A stretch of 46,651 nucleotides of DNA, from the NCBI GenBank assembly GCA_900545865.1, contig URAN01000020.1:1-46651 (forward strand), read 5' to 3'. This stretch comes from an uncultured Eubacteriales bacterium (GTDB lineage: Bacteria; Bacillota; Clostridia; Monoglobales; Monoglobaceae). Position numbers and translations under genes: made by a program. Under the pieces are notes generated by a model. The model saw only the letters and a list, made by a program, of their open reading frames with translations. It was not told the origin of the DNA and ran no database searches. Positions 16,129 through 26,035 of this stretch are shown piece after piece (within the stretch, counting starts at the first letter, position 1; every line of letters starts with the position of its first letter).

Positions 16129-17265
16129 TTAATTTTGTCTCTTGCCGTCAAATAGTTTTTTAAGCTTTCCGTACACCTTAAAGAGTATTGGGTTTTTATA
16201 CATAAAATCCGACAAACCGAATCTTTCGGCAGCGGCAAGTCTGAGTATAAGCCGCCGCTCGTTCCAGTGATACGCCGAAAAATCAAACGTTTTAAAAAAC
16301 GTCTTAAACGGTTCGGCATTCACAAAACCGATAAAATCGTCTTTGCGCTCTTTTGGGCTTTTCGGGTTATCTCTGTGAAATACGCCAAGCTCAAAAAAGT
16401 TCATTATATAGTGTATAAGCTTATACTTTTGCCACTCTTGTTCAATCTCTGCGGCGTTTTGATAAAGCGTTTTTAAGTTTTCGCGGTCACAGCCGATGCA
16501 ATCATACAATATTCCCTTTATATTCGGATTGTATCGATTCGTAACCGATTCGGGATTATTTCTGTACAGATACAAGACCCGAGCCATGTATCCGAGCGAC
16601 TTGCACACAAAAAACGCCCTTGTGTTAAACTCAACATCCTGTGATTTTTTGAGTCCGACCTTAAATTTAAGGTTATTCTCAATCAAAAATTCACGCCGAT
16701 ACGCCTTTATGCACACCGATGACGGAGTGCTGTCGCATATTCCGTAATCTTTAGCATTCGGCGGTGCACCCGTCAGACACGCCTGTGAAAATCTCTGTGC
16801 CGCACCCTGTGGAATTGCGGTGATTTTTCCATCCTCGATTTTTATATTCGGAACAATGCTTTCAAACCTCTGCCACTTAAACATCACAATGTCATACTCT
16901 CGGTCGGATGAATCAAACGCTGAGCAAAGCGCCGCCGAATATCCGTTCACCGCGATGTCGTCGCCATCGATAAACGTAATCATTTTTCCCTTTGCTCTGT
17001 TTATCATAACGTTTCTGATATAGCTCACTCCGCCGTTTTTTTCGGGGCGTACATATCGAATACGATAATTCTTTTCGGCATATTCACGGCAAATCTCTGC
17101 CGTCTTTTCGTTTGAACAATCATCGCCCAAAATAAGCTCCGCTCCGGAGGACATATCCGCCGTTATGCTTTCAATACATGTGCGCAGAAATTCCTCTTTT
17201 ATATTATAAATCGCAACACATATGCTCAATAATATTTCACTTTGAAAATTATCCGTATCACTCAT
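16129..17265 (-). CDS. Family 2 glycosyltransferase (paralogue A)
   Basis: 378 residues. GT-A fold: LSICVAIYNIKEEFLRTCIESI, ILGDDCSNEKT, NGGVSYIRNVMINRAKG and the DxD-type metal site TFIDGDDIAVNGYS. The C-terminal ~130 residues have no clear homology to named domains but match the next gene (FHRDNP...RKDDFI versus FHKDNP...RKKDFL), so the two are a tandem duplication. The ATG overlaps the upstream stop in ATGA, and AGAGGAG precedes it. It should add one sugar to the lipid-linked repeat unit on the inner membrane face. Sugar specificity cannot be read. Confidence 0.88.
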   Translation of the reverse strand: MSDTDNFQSEILLSICVAIYNIKEEFLRTCIESITADMSSGAELILGDDCSNEKTAEICREYAEKNYRIRYVRPEKNGGVSYIRNVMINRAKGKMITFIDGDDIAVNGYSAALCSAFDSSDREYDIVMFKWQRFESIVPNIKIEDGKITAIPQGAAQRFSQACLTGAPPNAKDYGICDSTPSSVCIKAYRREFLIENNLKFKVGLKKSQDVEFNTRAFFVCKSLGYMARVLYLYRNNPESVTNRYNPNIKGILYDCIGCDRENLKTLYQNAAEIEQEWQKYKLIHYIMNFFELGVFHRDNPKSPKERKDDFIGFVNAEPFKTFFKTFDFSAYHWNERRLILRLAAAERFGLSDFMYKNPILFKVYGKLKKLFDGKRQN

Positions 17266-18389
17266 CGTTTAATTCTCCTCTTAAAGTCGTTGATTCTGCG
17301 TGCCGCGCCGCCGTACATTCTGAACAAAAAATTATGTTTAAAGCACATATCGAGCATAAAAAACCACCTTTTCTTTGCCAGATAAACTTTAAGCTGCGTA
17401 ACATAGGCAGAATATGTCATCGGGTTCGCGGTCTCTATCGCTGCACGGTACGGTGTGCTGTTCAAAAGATTCAAAAAATCTTTCTTTCTGCATCCGTAAT
17501 CGGTGGGGTTATCCTTGTGAAAAATATTGCGTTCGAAATTGTCCGTTATCGCATAAATGCATCGGTAAGTTTTAAAATCCTCCATAACGCCGCTGTCATA
17601 CTTTAGGTTTTCTTTGATAAAATCGCGTATCGCCTTTAGGTATGCATCCGTTACCGCCTTTGAATTTTCGTCATATCGACGCGTAACCGAGTATTGATTA
17701 AGCCGATAATAATACATTACCTCGGGGCATATCACTGCGTTGGGCGTATGCGACAAAACCGCCGCACTAAACAGACTGTCCTCCGCCGTTTTTAAGTCCG
17801 TATTAAACCTGAACCCCCTGTCCGTGAGAAAATCCTTTTTGTATGCAACCGAACATACCGACCCCGGATTCAGCATAACACCATCCGCAATATCCTCGTT
17901 CAAAGCCTTTCTGTTTACCGCCGAAAGCGCCATATCATATAACTGTTTCGCGTTCGGCAAAATACATTCGAGTGCTTCCGTTGACCTTCGCACCGCCGTG
18001 TCTTTCGGCGGCATCCGATGAAAGGTCTGTTTGTTGAATATAATCAGATTCCGTCCGCTGTCTTTTAAAATATTTACCGCGGCGGCGAAATTCGGCGACA
18101 GCAAATCATCACCGTCAACAAATGCAACCCATTCGCCCGACGCCATATCGATAATCATATTTCTGACCGCGCTTATTCCCATATTCCGCTCGTTTTTGAT
18201 ATATGTGATTCGGCTGTCGCCCTCACAGCACTTTCGGCAGATTTTGGAACAGCTCTCATCGGAACAATCATCGATTATCAATATTTCAATATTCTCACCG
18301 CGGTTCATCGTCACACTTTTTATACAGCCCCTTAGATATTCCTCTTTTATATTATAAACCGCAACGCCAATCGTCAAAAGCTTATCCAT
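17262..18389 (-). CDS. Family 2 glycosyltransferase (paralogue B)
   Basis: 375 residues. Core motifs: TIGVAVYNIKEEYLRGCIKSV, ILIIDDCSDES, NMGISAVRNMIIDMASGEW and VAFVDGDDLLSP. It shares the N-terminal YNIKEE motif and the C-terminal FHKDNP region with the following gene, consistent with duplication and divergence to add a second residue or linkage. It is separated by a single base from the preceding TagF-like gene's stop codon. Cytoplasmic, membrane-associated action in repeat-unit assembly is inferred. Confidence 0.88.
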   Translation of the reverse strand: MDKLLTIGVAVYNIKEEYLRGCIKSVTMNRGENIEILIIDDCSDESCSKICRKCCEGDSRITYIKNERNMGISAVRNMIIDMASGEWVAFVDGDDLLSPNFAAAVNILKDSGRNLIIFNKQTFHRMPPKDTAVRRSTEALECILPNAKQLYDMALSAVNRKALNEDIADGVMLNPGSVCSVAYKKDFLTDRGFRFNTDLKTAEDSLFSAAVLSHTPNAVICPEVMYYYRLNQYSVTRRYDENSKAVTDAYLKAIRDFIKENLKYDSGVMEDFKTYRCIYAITDNFERNIFHKDNPTDYGCRKKDFLNLLNSTPYRAAIETANPMTYSAYVTQLKVYLAKKRWFFMLDMCFKHNFLFRMYGGAARRINDFKRRIKR

Positions 18390-18390
18390 T

Positions 18391-19590
18391 TTACGTCAAA
18401 AGCTCCTTTATTGCCATATATGTTTTTTCGCAATGATTCGCTGTGCGCTCACCGAAAAATCTTTCGGCACGCCGCGCGTATTCATCATCAACGCACATTC
18501 CGTACTCAATTTTTTGTCGGATGTGTTCGGCGGCTTGTGCGGCATCGTAAAACACAGGTCCGAACCCGTCCGTACGACAGTCAAAATATCCCCTGCCGTA
18601 CTGTGTCGCATAAAACCTTTCTTCATCAAACCTTAAATACGCAAGCGGCTTTGACATATACGCGAAATCAAAAAACACGCTCGAATAATCGGTTATCAGC
18701 ATTGCCGAACTCATAAGCAGGTCTTGAACGTCTGCTTTATCTTTTTTCAAAACCCTTACTCTCTCTGACATTGGCTTGAACAACTCCGAATACGGCTGAA
18801 GTTCATAATGCAGATAAAGCACAAGTTCATAATCGTATTTTTCAAGTACGGCAATGAGCTTTTCATCATTTAAAAGCCGCAAAAATTGATTATAATATTC
18901 TGATTTGACAAAATCCTCATCGGATAAGTTCTTTAAAAAGTACCGCCATGTCGGCATAATCAAGATTTGACGCTTGACTCTGTGCGGCGTTAAAAGTCGG
19001 TCATATCGGCATAAACCAAGCCTTTGTACCACCCCGTTCGGGTGACCGTATGTGGTTTTCATATTTTCATATTCGGGAACGGAGCTGCACACAAGCATAT
19101 CAACCCGTGCGTTCGGATAATGCAGCTCTTTCAAATCGTTTGATGTTATCCCGTGTCGGATAAGAACATCGCGTCCGAACACAAGCCCGTATTTTTTCAA
19201 AACGGCAAACCGATAAGTATCGGGCGCACAGCTCATATAATGGGTGGATATTCGCACTCTCGCGCACACAAAAGCCAGCATATGCGAAAAAGAGTTCGGT
19301 TCGATAACCCTTCCGAGACGATTTATCCGCTCATAATCGGGCGAATTTTTCTCAATTATGAACGCCGCGTTTATCTCGCCGTGATTCTCTGTCATATACT
19401 TAAAAAAGTGAAAGCCGTTATCCCGCGCCTCGGTCTTTCGCTCGGCAATAAGCCATAAATCCTTATATTTTTTTGTATGCCGCGCCGCAATGCCGATAAC
19501 GCACGCAACATAATAATACGCAAGATAATACAGATACACAAATATGTTTTTTATCTTTTTAAGCGCCTTTTTTGTTCCCGAACCGCCCAT
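18391..19590 (-). CDS. TagF-like CDP-glycerol glycerophosphotransferase
   Basis: 399 residues with the glyphos_transf family motifs: an N-terminal hydrophobic stretch (IFVYLYYLAYYYVACVIGIAA), DVLIRHGITSNDLKELHYPN, LGLCRYDRL, MPTWR and the C-terminal LITDYSSVFFDFAYMSKPL. Members transfer glycerol phosphate or a related polyol phosphate to teichoic-acid or polysaccharide acceptors. The ATG at 19590 has GGAGG 11 bases upstream; a TTG at 19608 is an alternative. It overlaps the stop region of the UDP-sugar dehydrogenase only if the longer start is used. It suggests the polymer carries phosphodiester-linked polyol groups. No CDP-glycerol synthase lies in the window. Confidence 0.85.
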   Translation of the reverse strand: MGGSGTKKALKKIKNIFVYLYYLAYYYVACVIGIAARHTKKYKDLWLIAERKTEARDNGFHFFKYMTENHGEINAAFIIEKNSPDYERINRLGRVIEPNSFSHMLAFVCARVRISTHYMSCAPDTYRFAVLKKYGLVFGRDVLIRHGITSNDLKELHYPNARVDMLVCSSVPEYENMKTTYGHPNGVVQRLGLCRYDRLLTPHRVKRQILIMPTWRYFLKNLSDEDFVKSEYYNQFLRLLNDEKLIAVLEKYDYELVLYLHYELQPYSELFKPMSERVRVLKKDKADVQDLLMSSAMLITDYSSVFFDFAYMSKPLAYLRFDEERFYATQYGRGYFDCRTDGFGPVFYDAAQAAEHIRQKIEYGMCVDDEYARRAERFFGERTANHCEKTYMAIKELLT

Positions 19591-19595
19591 CTGTG

Positions 19596-20915
19596 TTAAA
19601 GCCTCCAATATCTGTACCCGGCATCCTGCGCCGCTTTTTTATCAATCATACTCTTGACATCGACCAAAACCTTGTTTTTGTTTTCGGTGTCTTTAAAAAT
19701 CTTATCTATTTCAGACAAAGGCATCCCCTTAAACTCGTTATGCGCAACCGCAATGATTACACAATCCGCATCGGATATTTCACCCGCGTCGGCAAGCTCA
19801 ACTCCGTATTCGCGCATTACCTCGTCCACATCCGCCCACGGGTCGATAACAACGGGCGTAATATCATATTCTTTAAGTCTGTTTATTATATCCTCGACCT
19901 TGCTGTTGCGAATGTCGGGACAGTTCTCTTTAAACGTGATTCCCATTATGACAACCTTTGACTTTGACGGCGCCTGTCCCGCGCGAATCATCTCTTTGAC
20001 CGCCGCGTCGGTTACAAAAGCCCCCATACCGTCGTTTACCTGCCTGCCCGATAGGATAATCTGTGAATGATAACCGAGTTGTTCCGCACGGTATGTAAAA
20101 TAGTACGGGTCAACACCTATACAGTGTCCGCCGACAAGTCCCGGATAAAATCCGAGGGCGTTCCACTTTGTATTCATACCGGCTATTACTTCCGAAGTGT
20201 CAATATTCATCTTATCAAACACCATTGCAAGCTCGTTCATAAATGCAATATTTATATCACGCTGTGAATTTTCCGCCACCTTTACCGCCTCTGCCGTCAT
20301 AATTGACGAAACGGGAAAAGTTCCGACCTCGATTATCATATCATAAATATCTTTAATTTCTTTCAACGATTCATCGTCCATACCCGACACAACTTTGGTA
20401 ATATTTTCAAGACGGTGTATCTTATCACCGGGATTTATACGTTCGGGCGAATATCCGACCTTAAAATCAACACCACATTTGAGTCCCGACTCTTTTTCGA
20501 GAATGGGAACGCAAATATACTCCGTCACACCGGGATATACCGTTGATTCAAATACAACAACCGACCCTTTTGTCAGGTTTTGACCGACAATGCGGCTCGC
20601 GCTTTCAACCGGTGACAAATTCGGCGTGTGGTCATGATTCACCGGGGTCGGAACGGCGATAATATGAAATTTCGCTTCTTTGAGCCTTTCGGGGTCGGAG
20701 GTGAACTCGACCGATGTTTCTTTTATCGCGGCGTTTCCGACCTCCTCGGTCGGGTCTATTCCGTTTTTATAAAGCCGAATCTTTTCATCGTTTAGGTCAA
20801 AGCCGATAACCGCCGCCGATTTTGCAAAAGCCACGGCAAGCGGCATACCGACATATCCCAAACCCACAACCGAAATTTTTTCTTTTCTCTCGCGTATATC
20901 AGTGTATAATGACAT
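19596..20915 (-). CDS. UDP-N-acetylhexosamine 6-dehydrogenase (TviB/WbpO-like)
   Basis: 439 residues. Oxidises a UDP-HexNAc to its uronic acid using NAD+. The N-terminal Rossmann motif is ISVVGLGYVGMPLAVAFAK. The catalytic stretch GLVGGHCIGVDPYYFTYRA carries the active Cys, and GYSPERINPGDKIHRLENI is typical of the TviB/CapL/WbpO group rather than UDP-glucose dehydrogenase. AAAGGAG lies 8 bases before the ATG. The product would make the surface polysaccharide acidic. The exact substrate (GlcNAc or GalNAc) is uncertain. Confidence 0.88.
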   Translation of the reverse strand: MSLYTDIRERKEKISVVGLGYVGMPLAVAFAKSAAVIGFDLNDEKIRLYKNGIDPTEEVGNAAIKETSVEFTSDPERLKEAKFHIIAVPTPVNHDHTPNLSPVESASRIVGQNLTKGSVVVFESTVYPGVTEYICVPILEKESGLKCGVDFKVGYSPERINPGDKIHRLENITKVVSGMDDESLKEIKDIYDMIIEVGTFPVSSIMTAEAVKVAENSQRDINIAFMNELAMVFDKMNIDTSEVIAGMNTKWNALGFYPGLVGGHCIGVDPYYFTYRAEQLGYHSQIILSGRQVNDGMGAFVTDAAVKEMIRAGQAPSKSKVVIMGITFKENCPDIRNSKVEDIINRLKEYDITPVVIDPWADVDEVMREYGVELADAGEISDADCVIIAVAHNEFKGMPLSEIDKIFKDTENKNKVLVDVKSMIDKKAAQDAGYRYWRL

Positions 20916-20960
20916 TTTCTTTTCTCCTTTACGTAAATATTCGGCGACACTAAGCCGCTG

Positions 20961-22127
20961 TCAGCCGTTTATCAATTTGTCAAATTCGTCTATGGCGATT
21001 TTGTTATCGCAATATCCGACATTATTTTTGTGCGGAACAAAGTTTAAAATAAACTTGTGCAGCTCCGTTTTTATGCTATCATCGGTGTTATCACATACAA
21101 CGCCGCTTTTTGTATCCGAAACCATTTCTTTTGCCGAGGATGTGTCCGTGGTAAAAATCAACGTTCCGAACACACGCGCCTCGTCAAACACCATCGGTGC
21201 CGCCTCGTTATACGACGGCACAAGCACAACATCCGAAAATTTAAAATACGGATACGGATTTTTAAGACCGCCGAGCAGGATAACCTCGTCTTTAAGTCCC
21301 GATGCGGCTATGAGCCTTTCTATCTCGTCGCGTTCGGGGCCGTCACCCCCGATTCGCCATACAAACGCCGCTCCGCTTTTCTTTATCTGCTCTAAAATCG
21401 GAATCATTCTGAGTATTCCCTTTTCTGCGTGCAGTCTTGCGGCGGTAAAAATATTAATCTTTCCCCTCGTGTAATCGGGTGCATACTCATCCGCCATTTT
21501 ATAAATCTTTTTAAAATCGGTGCAATTATGCACTGTTACTACCCTGTCCGCAATACTCGGCACTGCGTCAGTCAGCCGTTTTGCAACAGAATCGGACACA
21601 GCCGCAATTTTATCAAATTTTTCAAGAGTTTTGCGGTTATATCCGCAATTACCTCCATAGTTTTGAAAGTCACAGTGTATAAAACATATCTTTTCTTTTG
21701 CCGCGGTATTGAGCACAAACTCGGCACAACCGCCGTAAAACACGCTCGGCTCGCCGTTTTGCATAAACGAAATCGCACAGTCATACTCACCGCCGAGCCT
21801 TTGCATATGTGACAACACGCCAAAGCTGATTTTTGTCTTAAAAAGCCTTGTTATTATCGTCCAGAACGAGCGGTGAAAGAATGTGAGCATTCCGCTTTGT
21901 CTTGCCTCGGCGTGCGACATACCGAGTATACGCACAAAGAAATTCCCCTCGATAATGTTTATTTCCCCGGGAATATCCGCCGCCAGCTCACCCGTATTAT
22001 TGAATAAAAACAGGTCGATTTTGTATTCGTCCGCGCGACTCTCGCAAAGCTCGGTCAAAAGATTGACAAGCGACTTTTGTATTCCGCCGATATGCATATT
22101 ATTGTTTACTATCAAAATCTTTTTCAT
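20961..22127 (-). CDS. Family 4 glycosyltransferase
   Basis: 388 residues, GT-B fold. The N-terminus ILIVNNNMHIGGIQKSLVNLL is the acceptor-domain glycine loop of GT4 enzymes. The C-terminal half has INIFTAARLHAEKGI, WRIGGDGPERDEIERL and VVLVPSYNEAAPMVFDEARVFG, which includes the donor-binding E-x7-E motif. The ATG sits in an ATGA overlap with the preceding gene's stop. It transfers a nucleotide-activated sugar to the growing repeat unit; the sugar is unknown. Confidence 0.88.
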   Translation of the reverse strand: MKKILIVNNNMHIGGIQKSLVNLLTELCESRADEYKIDLFLFNNTGELAADIPGEINIIEGNFFVRILGMSHAEARQSGMLTFFHRSFWTIITRLFKTKISFGVLSHMQRLGGEYDCAISFMQNGEPSVFYGGCAEFVLNTAAKEKICFIHCDFQNYGGNCGYNRKTLEKFDKIAAVSDSVAKRLTDAVPSIADRVVTVHNCTDFKKIYKMADEYAPDYTRGKINIFTAARLHAEKGILRMIPILEQIKKSGAAFVWRIGGDGPERDEIERLIAASGLKDEVILLGGLKNPYPYFKFSDVVLVPSYNEAAPMVFDEARVFGTLIFTTDTSSAKEMVSDTKSGVVCDNTDDSIKTELHKFILNFVPHKNNVGYCDNKIAIDEFDKLING

Positions 22128-23218
22128 AATGTATCATTCCGTCTTTTCTCTGTCAGAGCCTTTATCCTATGTTCAAAAATTTCGTTGTCTTTTATATATC
22201 CGTCAAGACACGCGTCGCATTTTTTTGCGAATATATCGGCGTTAAAATCCCTGTACCATTTATAAATCTTATCGGCACACGTCTCCGAATCTGCGTCTTG
22301 GTTTATTCCGACGCCCATATAATTGTCTTGTATGAACCTGCCTATCTTGGTTTTTTGATTGACAAACATCGGCTTTTTTGTTATAAGCGCGTCATAATAC
22401 TTATTTGCCACCGCAACATCGTTCACAAAGCTGTACGGATAGTTATAACACATAATATCAAATGAATCGATTATCCCGTATTTGTCCGCCTCTTTGTATG
22501 CGCCGCGGACATAGGTGTTGTTGTACCTCGCGGCATACTCAGCGAGCCTTTCGCCGTCATCGCCGCACCCGTATGTGTGGAACTCAAACCTGTTATCGCC
22601 GCCAAACATATCGATAAGCTGTCTGTGATAATCATACGCCCTGAGCGCACCCACATATCCGACCGTTATTCTCTCGTTCGGCGCTTTTTTTATAACCGTG
22701 TCCGCTCTGAATTTTAAGTTTTCGTTTTGAAAGTTATGAACCCTTATATACTCTTTTTTATCGGTCAGACAGCCCGCAAACCACGGCGAAGATATAACCG
22801 TTTCGGTTGAGCTTTTTATGATTGAGTTAACAAGTGCCCGATACGGCGATATATACTCATATGACCTGTCGCGATAATCGAATATATACTTATTTTTATA
22901 GCGTCCCAAAAGCGTATCACAAAGCATAAGCGCAGTCTGGGTCGTCAATATTATAAGTCGGTCATACCCCTTTTGCTTTATTATATTTTTTACATATTTT
23001 CTGAATCCGAGTGCAGGCTTTATCTTTTGAATCGGCGAGGAATATCTCTTTGCTGCCGCTCCGCCGTACATATATACATTTTCACCCGTGTATTGCGGAA
23101 TTTCTTCTCTGCGCCAGCCGATAAGGTCATATTTCTCTCCGGCACTCTCTAAAATATTCATATATTTCTTGGAATACGGTGCAAGCTCAAAAGACCCGTA
23201 TAATATTATTCCCGTCAT
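22124..23218 (-). CDS. GT-B glycosyltransferase-like protein
   Basis: 364 residues. The sequence suggests a divergent GT-B enzyme: MTGIILYGSFELAPYSKKYMN, YDRLIILTTQTALML, ITVGYVGALRAYDYHRQLI (donor-domain start), FEFHTYGCGDDGERL and DALITKKPMFVN. Motifs are weaker than in the neighbouring GT4, so the family is less certain. GGGGGTGA precedes the ATG. It overlaps the next gene by 4 bases. Operon position makes a role in repeat-unit assembly likely. Confidence 0.75.
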   Translation of the reverse strand: MTGIILYGSFELAPYSKKYMNILESAGEKYDLIGWRREEIPQYTGENVYMYGGAAAKRYSSPIQKIKPALGFRKYVKNIIKQKGYDRLIILTTQTALMLCDTLLGRYKNKYIFDYRDRSYEYISPYRALVNSIIKSSTETVISSPWFAGCLTDKKEYIRVHNFQNENLKFRADTVIKKAPNERITVGYVGALRAYDYHRQLIDMFGGDNRFEFHTYGCGDDGERLAEYAARYNNTYVRGAYKEADKYGIIDSFDIMCYNYPYSFVNDVAVANKYYDALITKKPMFVNQKTKIGRFIQDNYMGVGINQDADSETCADKIYKWYRDFNADIFAKKCDACLDGYIKDNEIFEHRIKALTEKRRNDTL

Positions 23219-23255
23219 ACAATATCACCCCCGAAATGCAACACCGAATTTGTGT

Positions 23256-24671
23256 TTATTCTTCGTGTTTATTCTCATCCCGAGAATCCGAATCGGCGTC
23301 ATCCTCTGTACCTCTCTTTGAATACGCGGCATATCTCTTTATTATCTCTATGGCAATCGCCAGAACGCATAAGAGCGAGAAACCTAGTACTATCGCAATA
23401 AGATAATACAATGACGCATACACGTTTTCATAATACCGAACGCCCGTCAGGCACTCAATATGGCTTGCCGGAATATACGCGTTATAGTCGTCAATCAACT
23501 TATACGCCGTTTGATACATTTCTTTAAGCTCATCAAGAGTCTCGGCGATTTCCGACTTAACGCTGTTTTCGTATTCGGCATAGTCAACGCCCGAATCCGC
23601 CGCGGTCGAGAATATGTCTATCACTTTTTGACAGTGTTCCGAGTCAATTGAATTGTCATTTGCGCCCACGCTGTCGGTGACATAGTTTTTTATCAGATTG
23701 TCATACGTTGTCTGTGATTGAATCGTGCGCGCTGTGTTATCATCGTGAACGTCCTGAATAATCATAACGTCATCGTTGTTATCATCTTTGCTATAGTTAT
23801 AAGAGTTCGGAACTTTTACGTTCGCATTGACATATGCATCCATTTTATCCCCTGCATTCGCCGCTTTTTCCGATGAATTTTTGGCAGTCAAGAGATTTTG
23901 TTCGCGCCGTTCCGAATACTTGTTTATAAGCAGGTCTTTGTTGGTCGAAAGTCGCGCCGTATATATTTGAGAAAAGATAAGCGGCATTTTGAATTCCGAC
24001 AGGTATTCAAACTCATCAATCATATTGTCAAAGGTCATTCCCGTTGACGGCGAGCGGTACGCGTTCGTGCTGACATATCCGTTCAAGACCTCAATCGCTT
24101 TATCGATATTATCCTGCATTATTTCCGCCTGTTCGAGATAATCATACTCACCGTTATTCAAATTATAGTCTATTTCGCTGACCGAGGCAAGATACAGATA
24201 TTTTTCGTTATAATACTTAAAATAGCTGTCGATAAGCTTGTCGAGGGTATCGCGAGTCTGATAATACGACGAATTGCCCTTATACTTTATTCTGAACGTA
24301 TTCGGGTGATATTCGTATTCTTCACCGAGTTTTTGCTTTGAATCCGCAAGGCTTTGCGCTGCGCTCGGGATAATCGGGGTAATCTTTGTATTCGCACGGA
24401 TTTTATCATCCGTGATATTAAACGTAAGGTTTCTGTCCGCGGTTGCGATTACCTTTGGCGACACTATTTCGTTTGAATCAAATTCAGAGCCGTCAAGTGC
24501 TTTTCCCTCAGACACACACGCGTCTTTGTATCTTATCACAACCTCAGCCGAATACGTCTGAATCTTATTGACATAAAGGTTTGCGGCAATAAGTGAAAGT
24601 GCCGTACCGAGAACAATCATAAGTTTATGCTTCCAAATATATTTAAACAAATCCCAAATCGTAAGTTTCAT
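23256..24671 (-). CDS. Wzz-like chain-length protein 2
   Basis: 471 residues. Hydrophobic segments near residues 17-33 (LMIVLGTALSLIAANLYV) and near 425-447 (LYYLIAIVLGFSLLCVLAIAI) enclose a long, charged, helical outside domain: the topology of Wzz/polysaccharide co-polymerases. The cytoplasmic tail is acidic and short, with no Walker motifs or Tyr cluster, so there is no fused kinase. It follows a second Wzz-like gene by 14 bases. The pair may form a mixed complex that sets polymer length with the Wzy-like protein. Confidence 0.75.
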   Translation of the reverse strand: MKLTIWDLFKYIWKHKLMIVLGTALSLIAANLYVNKIQTYSAEVVIRYKDACVSEGKALDGSEFDSNEIVSPKVIATADRNLTFNITDDKIRANTKITPIIPSAAQSLADSKQKLGEEYEYHPNTFRIKYKGNSSYYQTRDTLDKLIDSYFKYYNEKYLYLASVSEIDYNLNNGEYDYLEQAEIMQDNIDKAIEVLNGYVSTNAYRSPSTGMTFDNMIDEFEYLSEFKMPLIFSQIYTARLSTNKDLLINKYSERREQNLLTAKNSSEKAANAGDKMDAYVNANVKVPNSYNYSKDDNNDDVMIIQDVHDDNTARTIQSQTTYDNLIKNYVTDSVGANDNSIDSEHCQKVIDIFSTAADSGVDYAEYENSVKSEIAETLDELKEMYQTAYKLIDDYNAYIPASHIECLTGVRYYENVYASLYYLIAIVLGFSLLCVLAIAIEIIKRYAAYSKRGTEDDADSDSRDENKHEE

Positions 24672-24685
24672 TTTTCACCGCCCCT

Positions 24686-26035
24686 TTACACATTTTTAAT
24701 TCGTCTTATCACGTCAAAGAATTTTTTTGCGACTTTCGTCTTTTCCGTTACCGTATCGTGGAAAAATTCCATATAAAGCACCATCAAAACAGCAAGTATA
24801 AACCCGAGTGCGGCAAACTTAATCATAACAGCTATATTTAATATTGACGATTTTGAATCCACCTCATAAGTAAAGTATTGCTCGGTTTTGTATTCAAGGT
24901 ATTCATCATCAAACTTTATTATCTTATCCGAAAGCTTTTTAAAATCACTTAAAATCCCCGTCAGGTATTCGTTCGCAGCGGATATTACATCTTCGGTGCT
25001 GTCCGCGGCGGCGGAATACCTCGTAAATTTGTTGTTGTAATCGTCAATTTTTTTGGATACCCTCGCCGCTTCCATTCCGTCATTGTACGATTCCTTGGCG
25101 AGGTCGTCTATTCCCGTTTTGGTTCGGCTCATATAATAGCTGTTGGTATTATCGAGCGACGGCACGAACGCAACCGCGATTATCTGTGGGTCATATTTAT
25201 TGAGCGCACCTTTGGTAATCTCGGACGCGCTGTTTTTCTTATTGAAATCTATCGTATTTTTATCTATCAGATATGACAGCTTATTCACATATTCCGCTCT
25301 GTTTCTCGAAATATTGTTTTGTACGATATAGGCGTTAAAACGTTCTAACTTTACATTCTTAAAGTTAGAAAGCTCATCGCTCAGCGTGCTGAAATTCGTG
25401 TTGTCATCGGCACGAAAGCCGCGGTTTTCGGTATGATGCGTTTTCATATATTCAAGCATACGCTCGGCCTTATTATATAAAACGGTGTAAATCTCGTAAT
25501 AATCGTATTTATCATAATCATCATCTTTATCAAATTCAAGCACCGAATTATTCTCTGCGTGATTCTTATAAAAATAATCCTTGTATGTTTCGGCAAGAGC
25601 GTTCAAAAATTCGTATGTTTCATTCTTTGCGAATTTATTCTCTTGGGAATAATAAATATGAAAAGTTGTCGGCACGTAAGAGCCTTGCATTCCGTCACGA
25701 ATATCCGACACAACCGCGTCCATCTCTTTTTGAGAAAACTTTGTCGTGATAAAAAGCCTCTGTCTTATTTCATCATTCGATTTACTCTCGATTTTAAGTC
25801 CCGATTTTGCCGCGTCCAATATCTCATCATTTGTCATCTCGGATATGACGAATCGGCTTCCGTCGGGATTTAAGCCCTCTTCCACCCCCGGATAGTCAAG
25901 GCTTATCGTCATTACCTTTAAATTTGACAATATCAAGACGTGATACATCTCGCCGAATACGGCAAAGGCAATAACAACCAGCATTACAAACGCGAGGTAT
26001 CTTTTTTGAAACAATCTTAGTATTTTCTTATGCAT
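24686..26035 (-). CDS. Wzz-like chain-length protein 1
   Basis: 449 residues. One hydrophobic segment near residues 12-36 (LAFVMLVVIAFAVFGEMYHV) and one near 405-430 (IKFAALGFILAVLMVLYMEFF) flank a long helical outside region rich in Asp, Lys and Asn (for example DKDDDYDKYDYYEIY). Topology matches Wzz-type co-polymerases, but the outside domain has no motif I can name. The ATG at 26035 has AAAGGAG 9 bases upstream and overlaps the end of the Wzy-like gene by 8 bases. A co-polymerase role is inferred from topology and context. Confidence 0.7.
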   Translation of the reverse strand: MHKKILRLFQKRYLAFVMLVVIAFAVFGEMYHVLILSNLKVMTISLDYPGVEEGLNPDGSRFVISEMTNDEILDAAKSGLKIESKSNDEIRQRLFITTKFSQKEMDAVVSDIRDGMQGSYVPTTFHIYYSQENKFAKNETYEFLNALAETYKDYFYKNHAENNSVLEFDKDDDYDKYDYYEIYTVLYNKAERMLEYMKTHHTENRGFRADDNTNFSTLSDELSNFKNVKLERFNAYIVQNNISRNRAEYVNKLSYLIDKNTIDFNKKNSASEITKGALNKYDPQIIAVAFVPSLDNTNSYYMSRTKTGIDDLAKESYNDGMEAARVSKKIDDYNNKFTRYSAAADSTEDVISAANEYLTGILSDFKKLSDKIIKFDDEYLEYKTEQYFTYEVDSKSSILNIAVMIKFAALGFILAVLMVLYMEFFHDTVTEKTKVAKKFFDVIRRIKNV

